DNA of 64,000 nt from Lactarius indigo (lineage: Eukaryota > Basidiomycota > Agaricomycetes > Russulales > Russulaceae), in NCBI GenBank assembly GCA_025766275.1, contig JAFKAC010000003.1, positions 992,001 to 1,056,000 of the forward strand, read 5' to 3'. Positions 22,961-32,343 of this stretch are shown here, one piece after another (position 1 is the first letter of the stretch; every line of letters starts with the position of its first letter). A model generated the notes under the pieces. It did not search any database. It saw only the letters and a program-made list of their open reading frames with translations, and was not told the DNA's origin. A program made the position numbers and the translations under genes.

Positions 22961-22971
22961 AAGCCAAGTCT
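22961..22971 (+). promoter_or_regulatory. Element A primer-binding site, self-priming type
   Basis: AAGCCAAGTCT begins one base after the 5' LTR. It is the exact reverse complement of AGACTTGGCTT at 22606-22616 in the same LTR, which lies at the expected transcript start. I did not recognise a match to a tRNA 3' end. The arrangement matches the self-primed reverse transcription known for Tf1 of fission yeast and the sushi/chromovirus group. Confidence 0.78.
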
Positions 22972-23167
22972 ACAACTTCCAACACACCCAAGACACTACT
23001 GCCACACAGCAGAGTGGGCGACGATCCAAGAGGACGCATCAGCCAACAACCAGACACTCCACAGAACCCAGAAACGACGGCATAGCCGGGCGACGGATCC
23101 TCCTTGACACAAGAGGCCGCTTCAGCCATCCCCTTACACAAATCAGCACCCAAGACAGACCACAATC

Positions 23168-24859
23168 GTGGCTAGCATCAGTGTCACCTTTGAATCAGAC
23201 AACGATTGGACCCCAGTCACAACCAGAACACAAGACGACCTCCCACACCACGTTAAAAGCAGTCAACTAGGAAAAGGAGCTCGCTGGGCCACAACATCAG
23301 GCAGACCACCTTGTTACAAGTGCCTCATCAAAGGCGAACTCAGACCAGTAGAATTCATCAACAACAACTGGTACATCCTCCGATACTTTCAGAATACATA
23401 CCACACCAGAGCCATAAACATCACACCACACAGATTTGCCGAGGGACTAGGCTGGTGGAACGAAGAAGACGAACAGAACCCAGAAACGCCCACACAACAA
23501 TCATCCTCAGCACCAAGAAACACTAGGGGAACATACGGAATACAACAAGACTCATCAGAAGAAGAACCCAGCTCAGACGAAGCGGAATCACACTCAGAAC
23601 TATCCCACTCCTCAGAACATCGCCTAGACATCACAGTACCCACACAAGCTTCGTCACAAGCCAGCCCCACTATCCCTATCTGGATAGAACCATCCCCAGC
23701 GGAAGAAGGATTCCCAGCCCCACTACCACCAATCAGATTGCCCTCCCCAGTCGAGCCACCCCAGATCCCCATCACACCACAGTCAACACTCATCATGTCA
23801 GCCATAAATGCCACAGGCACTGGCACAGGTACCGGATCAAGCACCGGAACAGGAGGAACACCAACAACGAGCTCAGGAGGACTCAAAGGAGCACCCCCTA
23901 CTCCGTTCACCGGAGATAGAACAGAGAGTGGTCAGTTCAAAAGAGAACTACTACGATACATCAAGTTAAATAGCGAGAATGAACTTATCAAAGAACCTTA
24001 TGCACGGGTACTATTCGCCCTTACAATGTTCAAAGGACCCGGTGTACAGCTGTGGGTCAACCAAACCGAAGATGACATGGAAGCGGCACTAGCAGACCCC
24101 ACTAAAACCCTCACCAAAAACAGCAAAGATCTTTGGGACGGTTTTCTCGACACCTTCGACAGAGACTGGACCGACACTCTAAACAAAGAAAGAGCCTATC
24201 AGAAGCTCATCAGTTTGACAATGCAGGGCGGAGCATTGGACAGTTACATCCTCGACTTTGAACACCTTGCAGGAATAGCAGGATGGGCAAGAGATGCCCC
24301 TGGAACGGTGGAATTCTTTAAAAGAGGACTACCCACAGGACTGTATCGTGCTTGCCTTATGCGAACCACCATTCCAAACACCATGGACGAGTGGCAAACC
24401 GCTGCCAGAGCAGAACACCAACGCTGGAAGCTACTAAAAGCCAGACCAGGGAATAGAAACCCAGGGCCAACCCAGAATGTCCACCAAGGACGACCAAAGC
24501 GAGACCCAAATGCGATGGATGTAGATGCCACCACCTCCACCCCCTTTAAGAAGCTTACTGAAGAAGAAAAGAAAGCCCTCATGAAAGAAGGACGCTGCTT
24601 CAAATGCAGACAGCAAGGACACATGGCTAGGAACTGTCAACGACAAAACACCACCAACCAAACCAAAGCCAGAGCCACAGACACTCAAGAAGCGGACACT
24701 GCACCCCCATACACCCCAGAAGCAAGCACCTCATCAGTGGCTGCTACCACAACCGAAGATAAAGTCCGACAAGCCCATGCACTCATCCAAGGCATGACTG
24801 AGGATGAAAAGAGACGCTACTATGCCTTAGATCAGGATTTTTGCGATGCCGACCTGTGA
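23168..24859 (+). CDS. gag: Element A Gag
   Basis: This is the structural protein of the retrotransposon particle. The frame is open from about 23108 to the stop at 24859. The natural start appears to be the codon at 23168, which is GTG in this copy (ATC GTG GCT); the next in-frame ATG is about 210 codons later, so translation of this copy is doubtful. The first half is acidic and low complexity. The middle has the retrotransposon gag fold region (LDSYILDFEHLAGIAGWA). The C-terminus has a CCHC knuckle, CFKCRQQGHMARNC. It overlaps the pol frame, which lies in the -1 frame and is reached through GGATTTT at 24835. Confidence 0.9.
   Translation: MASISVTFESDNDWTPVTTRTQDDLPHHVKSSQLGKGARWATTSGRPPCYKCLIKGELRPVEFINNNWYILRYFQNTYHTRAINITPHRFAEGLGWWNEEDEQNPETPTQQSSSAPRNTRGTYGIQQDSSEEEPSSDEAESHSELSHSSEHRLDITVPTQASSQASPTIPIWIEPSPAEEGFPAPLPPIRLPSPVEPPQIPITPQSTLIMSAINATGTGTGTGSSTGTGGTPTTSSGGLKGAPPTPFTGDRTESGQFKRELLRYIKLNSENELIKEPYARVLFALTMFKGPGVQLWVNQTEDDMEAALADPTKTLTKNSKDLWDGFLDTFDRDWTDTLNKERAYQKLISLTMQGGALDSYILDFEHLAGIAGWARDAPGTVEFFKRGLPTGLYRACLMRTTIPNTMDEWQTAARAEHQRWKLLKARPGNRNPGPTQNVHQGRPKRDPNAMDVDATTSTPFKKLTEEEKKALMKEGRCFKCRQQGHMARNCQRQNTTNQTKARATDTQEADTAPPYTPEASTSSVAATTTEDKVRQAHALIQGMTEDEKRRYYALDQDFCDADL
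24835..24841 (+). promoter_or_regulatory. -1 ribosomal frameshift heptamer of element A
   Basis: G GAT TTT lies in the gag frame six codons before the gag stop, and the pol frame is -1 relative to gag. The heptamer fits X XXY YYZ less strictly but is the same as the frameshift site known from red clover necrotic mosaic virus (GGAUUUU). The structure downstream was not assessed. Confidence 0.55.
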
Positions 24860-27058
24860 GAGCTGACAGGGAGGCCAATTCAATGTATAGTGTTCGCGAT
24901 AGTGCTATGACAATCAAAGTCCTCGTTCGCCTTTACTACAAAGAAGCTCGCATAAATGTGCTGCTGGACAGCGGTGCAACAGACAACCTAATCGACCGAA
25001 ACCTAATCCAAAAGCTTGGACTAGGAACTACTCCTCTAAAACCACCCAGATTGGTCCGGAACGTAGATGGATCGCTAAACAAAGATGGCACCATGACAGA
25101 AACATGCCAACTATGGATAAAAAGAGGAGAAGAAGAAACTCCCTTCCAGTTTTTCGTAACCAGCCTAGGGGAAGATAGAATGATCTTTGGATACCCCTGG
25201 TTCGAACACGAAAACCCAGACATAGACTGGAAGAAACAAGAGCTGAAGGGGGAAGCCGTCACCATCCTGACAGGAGGGTACCGCTTCCGAAGAAAGCGAC
25301 ACCAAGAAGCGAAAGCGGCAGCAACCAAAACAACCTTTGACCCAGTAAAAGAAACTGCAATCCCAGAAGAATACCAGCGCCACAACAAAGTATTCTCAGA
25401 CGAAGAAGCACAGCGCTTTCCCCCAGAAAGAGAAGAAGACCATCCCATCACATTGCGACCAGATGCACCCAACAAGATCAACTGCAAAATCTACCCCTTG
25501 ACTCCAGAAGAAGACAAGGAGTTGAAGGCATATCTCGACGAAAACATAGCAAAGGGATACATCTATGAAGGAAGCTCCCCCTACGCTTCCTCCTTCTTCT
25601 TCAGAAAGAAAACAGACGGAGGGTTGCGCCCTATCCTGGACTACAGACCCCTAAACACCTGGACAATAAAAGACACTTACCCACTACCTCTCATCTCCGA
25701 CATCCTAACCAACTTAAATGGGAAAACACTGTTCTCAAAGTTCGATATCAGATGGGGGTACCATAACATCCGCATAAAAGAGGAAGACCAGTGGAAGGCA
25801 GCCTTCAAGACACCAAGGGGGCTGTTCATCCCTCGAGTCATGACCTTCGGCCTCACAAATGCACCAGCCACCTTTGCAAGAACCATGAGCAGAATACTTC
25901 GACCACTTATGGACAAATACCCAAGAGAGCTATTTGTGTACATGGACGATGTCCTGATAGCCACAGAAGAAGATACAGAACGCCACAGACAAATTGTACA
26001 CGAGTTCCTGGAAATCTGTGAAAAGGAATCTTATTTCCTTAAAGCGTCGAAATGCGTGTTTGAACAAAGAAAGATCCACTACCTAGGCATTGTCATCGAT
26101 GGGTCTCAAATCAAAATCGACCCAAAGAAGGTAGAAGGACTAAAAGACTGGCCAAGAGACATCAAGTCAGTCAAACAAGCAAGAAGCGTGTTGGGAACAC
26201 TAAGTTATCAGCGACCCTTCATCCCCAACTTCGCTCACTTAGCAAGACCCATCACGGACACAATAAAGACGTCAGAAGGACCCTTCAGATGGACAAAGGA
26301 AGCAGCAGAAGCCTTAGAAGCTCTCATCACGCTTGTGTGCAAAGACCCCATCTTATGCCAACCAGATATGGACAAACCTTTCGAACTAGAAGTAGATGCC
26401 TCCGCTTTCGCCACAGGGGCAATCTTAACACAAAGAGACAGCCGAAACAAACCACAAGCTGTGGGATACTTCTCCAAATCATTTTCCGAAGCGGAGCGCA
26501 ACTATGACATCCATGACAGGGAACTCCTGGCAGTAATCAGAGGACTGGAACACTGGAGACACCTTCTTTTAGGATCCCCCCACGAAATCACAGTGTTTAC
26601 AGACCACAAAAACCTAGAGTATTATCGCCACCCTCGACAAATCAATAGGAGAGTGGCACGCTACATCCCCAGACTTGCAGACTATCACATCAAACTTCAC
26701 CACAAACCCGGACCCCAAAACCATGCTGATGCCCTGTCAAGACGCCCTGACCACGACACCGGAGCAGGGGATAACACTGATGTAGTGGTCCTGACCCCAA
26801 CCATCTTCGCAAACTCCGCTCTCTCCATAAGGATAGATGACCGGGTCATGGCACACCAATTAGACCACCAAGACACTCTGGACGAGTGGGCCGCCCCCTT
26901 CCACCTAGTAAAACAAGGCAAACACTGGTGGAGAGGTGACAAACTGGTGGTTGTGGACAACACACCGCTAAAGAGGGGGGTAATTTCCCTGTTTCACGAT
27001 ACAAAAACAGCTGGACACCCCGGAATAACAAAGACCTTGTGGTTAGTGTCACAAGACT
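24842..27058 (+). pseudogene. pol: Element A Pol, first part (PR, RT, RNase H), split by B
   Basis: The frame is entered by -1 frameshift from gag. The aspartic protease is seen as LLDSGATDNLI. Reverse transcriptase follows with FDIRWGYHNIRI, FGLTNAPATF and the catalytic YMDD (VYMDDVLIA). A Ty3-type RNase H follows (LEVDASAFATGAIL, VFTDHKNLEYY, NHADALSRRPD). The integrase starts with the two histidines of the HHCC finger (FHDTKTAGHPG) and is then cut at 27058 by element B. The frame continues exactly at 34914, so the split is due only to the insertion. The interrupted copy should not make a functional integrase. Confidence 0.93.
27054..27058. repeat. Target-site duplication of element B (AGACT), left
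   Basis: AGACT at 27054-27058 is repeated at 34909-34913, flanking element B. Confidence 0.92.
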
Positions 27059-27574
27059 TGTAACGCCGTCACGACGTTAGCTCGACTTGAGCTCTATGGA
27101 GGCGGTAACAACTCAGCTGATGCCCTGAAGACGCGAAGGCCCAGGCGTGGTAAATGTCTTGAAGACACGGAGGTCCAAGCGTAGGTAATGGCAAACACTT
27201 AGAGGCGTACGAAGCGAGAAGAGAGCGAGAGAGAGAGAGAGAGAAACAGGTGACGATTCAAGAAGACCAAGATGGCGTATCTTGGTCTTCGCAAGACAAG
27301 TTAAATACAATTCAAGCGGGCTTAGAAGCGCCGCTATGAGTCACAGTAAGTAAGCGTCCAACGTATCGCAGAAACAACGCGAACCCTAATACTACTAATA
27401 CCTGTACTAGTGGCGTCGCGCATCAGTCAGCTATCGTACCCTATCGCCTATCACCTCGTCGTATCGCCGTAGGTAAGTCCGCAACTAATCTACCTCACCG
27501 CCGTAGTTGCAACTGGTACAGTAAGGGTCCTCAGTCAACATCGTACCACAACACCGAAAGTCCAAATCGTGACA
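27059..27574 (-). repeat. Element B 3' LTR (516 bp)
   Basis: It is the left-hand copy, which is the 3' LTR for the minus-strand element. It is identical to the right copy except for T versus C in GCAACTGGTACAG near 27513, at a CpG site. It includes a perfect 12 bp inverted repeat around the inferred start site (GAAGACCAAGAT and ATCTTGGTCTTC, 5 nt apart) and a (GA)n tract. Confidence 0.95.
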
Positions 27575-27588
27575 TCACCCCCTTCTCA
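27575..27588 (-). promoter_or_regulatory. Element B polypurine tract
   Basis: On the minus strand the sequence directly before the 3' LTR is purine-rich (GAGAAGGGGGTGA), as expected for the plus-strand DNA primer of an LTR retrotransposon. Confidence 0.6.
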
Positions 27589-27603
27589 GCGTGAGACCCC
27601 GAC

Positions 27604-30600
27604 TCACCGAAAGTCCCTTGGCGGCCAGTCCCGCTGTTCGTCCACGATGCGCTCCAACGCCGTGGCGCGCTCTAGCCGATAAATGGAGTCGCGTCGATCG
27701 TCCTGCGCACACTCGATCATGGCGCGGAGCTGCGCTACTCGGGCGCGGAGTCGGTCGAGCTCGTAGCTGGCCGCGCGAAATCGCGTGACCTCCGCGGTGA
27801 GCGACTCGTCGTTGATGCGGTTGAGCGCGCGATCAGTGATGCGGTCCGCCTCGAAGACCACAAGGTCTTCGTGGGGATACGTGGGGCGAAGGGCCGCGGA
27901 CACATGCGGCTCGGCATAGAAGGGCTTACCGTACACGTGCGGCGACCCTGGTATCACTCCCAGTATCAGAGGGTCCGCCCCTCCGATGATCTGGATGTGC
28001 GACGCGTCCCTCTCTACTCCGTCGGGCCCGGTGATGGGGTATCGAATATGATGGGGTCGTCGGTTCGCCCTGAACCCTTCAGGCGCAATGACATGCGCGG
28101 GGTCGTCAGCGGCGGTGAACGGACGATGATCGGCGGCGCCGGGTACACGGATACGTCCTCGATACATGGGGGACCCGTCGGTGTAGACGAGCCAGGGCGT
28201 GATGAGGGGATTAGTAGGGTCGCTTTTCGTTCGAAGGAAGGCGTGGCGTGCCGGGTAGTAATCGTCGTCGTCATGGCCATCCTCAGCAGCCGCCATCGCT
28301 GCCGTCGCTCGCGCATCTCCCTCAGTCGGGCTGCTGCGGAGTCGAGCTGCTCCTTCTGCCACTCCGCTGCCACTCTCCTCCACCCCTCCAGTTCGTACTC
28401 CATCAGCGCTTGAACGCTGGTCGTTGCTCGGGAAAACTCCGCGAACGCCGACGAGGTCGTCGCTTGGGGGGATAGCGGCGATCGGTTCGCGCTCACCGCG
28501 TTCGTTTCGGAAGACATGGACGATGGCAGACTCGTCGTCGAGGGTAGTTGCTGGGTCGGGGAATCTGGTGATGACGTTGGCCCATTCTTGTGCGGTGATG
28601 GGCCCCTCGTTTGGTCTAAGAGGCGTCCATGGTGTGATTTGAGGGTTGGGTACTTCGGTGTCGTCGTCTTCGGCCAAGAGGGCGTGGGCGTCTTGTGCGA
28701 GGGAGTCGAGGAGCGCTGCTTGGGTGACATGTCGCAGAGGGGAAGTAGGCATGAAGCAGGTGGTAACAGAGCGAAGGGAGAGGGGATGACTTTCCTCAGT
28801 TTTTATGTTGCCCGTTTTAACTGTTCTGCTGCGCGTTCTTCCTTCCTGATAGAGGCGAAGTGCCTCTGGCGCAAAGACATCATCCTTGTTGACCCACTGG
28901 TTCTCCGAGTCTGGGTACCCCTTCCATTTGATGAGGTACTGAAGACGCCTTCCCCTGCCGAAATGCCGAGTGTCTAGAATGGCCTCGACTTCGTATTCTT
29001 CTTCTCCATCTATCAGCTCGGGCGGCGGTCGTGTGAAGTTTTCCCCATGTAAGGGAGTTTGCTTGTATGGTGTGAGAAGATCGATATGAAACACTGGGTG
29101 GATGCTCCACTGCGTGGGAAGTTCCAATCGATAATTGTAAGGGGACATCACCTGCACCACTCGAAAGGGTCCGTGGCGCCGCGCCGCTAATTTCGCTGTA
29201 GGCTGATTGGTTCGAAGATGTTTGCCCTCGAGCCACACGAGGTCATTGACGCCGAACTTGGGCGTATCTTTGTTGCGTATCCATGATTCTTGTGCCTTTT
29301 TTATGAGGCGTTGGGCGTTGTCTCTAGCTTCCTTTAGTTGAGTCAGTCTCGCGGTCGCGAGGGGAATGGGAGATGGCTTATCCGTCCAATCCGCTTGTGG
29401 GTTGTACCCCATTAAGAGTTGGAACGGCGACTCTTTAGCGTGTTCATGTGGCCAGTTGTTGTGCGCGAATTCGGCGATTGGCAGATAAGCTTCCCAGTTA
29501 TCTTGCCTCTCGTTTACCCAGAAGCGTAGGTACTGCTCCAGCCACTGGTTAGTTCGCTCGGATTGCCCGTCAGTACGTGGGTGATATGCGGTCGATATGT
29601 TCTGTTGAATCCCCAGCACTCGGCATACTTCTCTGGTAAATTTGGACGTGAAGCGGGGGTCGCGATCACTTATGATTTTGCGCGGCAACCCAAAGCGTTT
29701 GAACACATGAGTGACGTACAGAGCCGCCGTCTCTTCTGCAGTGATTTCTTCTCGGCATGGGATGAAAATGGAGGCCTTGCTGCAGTCGTGATCTGTGACA
29801 GTTAGTATACTGTCGTATCCCTTGGAGACGGGGAGTTTGGTGATGAAGTCTATTGCTACCGTTTGGAACGGCGTGGCTTCCAGTATTGGCGTGATGGGAT
29901 GCAGCGCGGCTCGTATGGGCCTCGTGTTGACCTTGTTTCTCTGGCATTCTGCGCAGCCTTGCACATACTCGTATACATCTCTCCGGAGTCACGGCCACCA
30001 GTAGTGTCTCTCCAGGATGCGTTGAGTTTTCGCAATCCCCGGATGGCCATGTATTGGCAGATCGTGATGGTCGTGTATTAGTACTCGTTGGGTCGATGCC
30101 GGTCCCGTGATTACGAACCTGCCGTCCTTATACCATTCTCCTTGTATTTTCTTGAGAGAATGAGGACCGACCCACATCTTGATCACTTCTCCGTCTTGCT
30201 GGTGGCGTGGTTGTAGTAGGTTTGGATTCGCGGTGAAGGTGCGTGCGGTGTTAAGGGTCCGTACGAAGACCTCGGGGGGTAGGACCACCACTTCACTGTT
30301 GTCTCCGATTCCTTGGTCATAATCTGGTCGTCTTGACAGCGCATCTGCTCGTCCGTTGTTCTTTCCTTTAATGTGATGAATTTCGAAGTCGTATTCAGAG
30401 AGTTCGAGTACTTCCCTGGCGACTCGCCTACTGATCTTTTGTGGTGACTTCCAGTATTGTAGGTTTAGGTGGTCCGAATAGATTTTAATCTTGTGAGGGG
30501 CGCCTGCGAGAAGTGGTCACCAGTTTCGCAGGGCCTTGACTATTGCAAGCAGCTCTAGGTCGTAGATGTCGTAGTTTCTTTCGGCTTCGGAAAGCGTTGC

Positions 30601-32343
30601 CGAGTAGTAACCTATGGGATGTCGCTTGCCGTCGGACTTCTTTTGCAATAATACGGCTCCCACTGCGTAGCCTGAGGCGTCTACTTCTAGTTCGAATGGG
30701 TCTTGGAGGACAGGGTGTGCCAGTACTGGTTCTTCCGTTACGAGATGTTTTAGGGTGTTGAACGCCCTATTCTCGTCTTCCGTCCATCGCCATTCTTCGT
30801 CCTTTCGTGTTAGTTTAGTGAGTGGCTTGGCGTGAGTTGCGAAACCGCGGATGAAAAGTCTGTAAAAGTTACAGAAGCCCAGAAAGGAACGGACGTCTTT
30901 GACTTTGGTTGGCGTTGGCCAGTCCTTGATGCCTTGAACTTTTACGGGGTCCATTCGGGTCACCCCCCTTTCAAGGATTACCCCCAGGTAATCCATCCGC
31001 GGTTGATGGAATAGGCACTTTTCGAGTTTGAAGTAGAGGTCGTGTTCCTCCGCGACGCGCAGGACATCGCGGACGGCATCTACATGGGCTGCCAGAGCAT
31101 GGTCAAAGTGGGTAGCGATACCAATATCGTCCATGTAGACGCGTATGGTAGTGCCCAGTCGGTCGTGCTTTGCTATAGTGTCGCGGTAGATGTGGTTCAT
31201 CATGGCCTGGAAGGTAGCGGGGGAGTTAGTGAGCCCGAAGAACATGACCGTGGGTTCGAAGAGGCCGAATTTGGTTTTGAACGCCGCCTTTTCTTGATCT
31301 CCGTCACGAATGCATATGTTGTTGTAGCCCCATCGGATGTCGAGCTTGGTATAGATATGGGCGTTGCTGAGGTCGAGAATGAGGTCTTGGATTAGCGGTA
31401 GCGGATACTGATTTCGAATAGTGTGGGAGTTAATGACCCGGTAGTCCTGTACCGGTCGTAGTTTTCCGTCCTTCTTTTTAATGAAGAAGAAGGAGGATGC
31501 GTACGGGGAGATAGATGGACGCAGATATCCCTGCTTCAGCTTTTCTTCTAGGAACTCCTTGAGTTCGCTCTCTTCTTTTTGGGTCATAGGATAGATTTTG
31601 CAGTCGATGGCGGCCGGCGCGGATGGTTTGAATTCTATTGCATGATCCCACGGCCTTGCCGGGGGGAAGCGGTGCGAGGCTTGCTCGTTGAAAAGTTTGG
31701 CGAACATTGCGTACTCTGAAGGGAGTACGGCTGCCGTTTGTTGTTGCTTCGCCTGTATTGCCAGCTCTGTCGAGGTAGTGGCTCTAGTGAACGTTTCTTC
31801 TTCTAGTTCCTGTACGATGTCCTCCTTTTCTGCTGTAATGAGGGCTCGGACGGTTGTTGTGGATAGTAGCGCTTCGGTGGTTGCTAGCGTTACTGGTTGC
31901 ATGTCGGGGTGCATTGTAGCGGTAGCCCAGCTGATCGTTGGTTCGAATGCACTAAGCCATGGGTAACCTAGCACCATGTCTTCGCTTCCGAGGTCAGTGA
32001 CCAGAAAGGTCATTTGCTTTATCTGTCCTCGTGTTTTCACTTCCAGGTTAACATAATGAGTGATTAACCCAGCTTTGTTTTCCGTGTTATCTATGTTCCA
32101 TATCTTGCGTGGCGTATCTAGTAGTTGTGTTTGAATACCAGCTCGTTTCGCCAGGCTAGGTCGGATAAAATTGTCGGTTGCGCCAGAGTCTACCAGCGCG
32201 TTTGTTTCGGTCGTTTGGTAATTCGTTCGGACAGTTACTGGAATTCGCATAGATCGATAGCGGGTTGTCACAATTACAGAATTACATTGAAGAGCCATCA
32301 CCCAGACCGACGGGTTCAGGCGTCCCGAAAACCCTCTTTTCCC
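27604..32343 (-). pseudogene. pol: Element B Pol with two nonsense codons
   Basis: One frame runs on the minus strand from the frameshift site to 27604, broken only by TGA at 30519-30517 (in RNase H, after KALRNW) and at 29991-29989 (at the integrase zinc finger, after HYWWP). Visible parts are the protease NALVDSGATDNFI, reverse transcriptase with VYMDDIGIA, RNase H LEVDASGYAVGAVL, the integrase core (TVAIDFITKLP, ISDRDPRFTSKF, Glu in DGQSERTNQWLE) and a chromodomain (YLIKWKGYPDSENQWV). After it comes an extension of about 400 residues, rich in Asp and Pro. This ends in an amphipathic segment with LTAEVTRFRAASYELDRLRA. Each TGA would be CGA before a C-to-T change. This copy is probably non-autonomous. 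Confidence 0.92.

Noticed and set aside
24838..24844. T TTT TGC as the main frameshift site of element A
   Set aside because: The A-site codon would not re-pair after slipping; the overlapping G GAT TTT fits better.
23389..25487. Minus-strand frames of 120-180 codons inside element A
   Set aside because: They mirror gag and pol of A and show no conserved motif.
29989..30519. Programmed stop-codon readthrough in B pol
   Set aside because: There are two TGA codons inside conserved domains, not at a domain border, and both look like CpG transitions; mutation is simpler.
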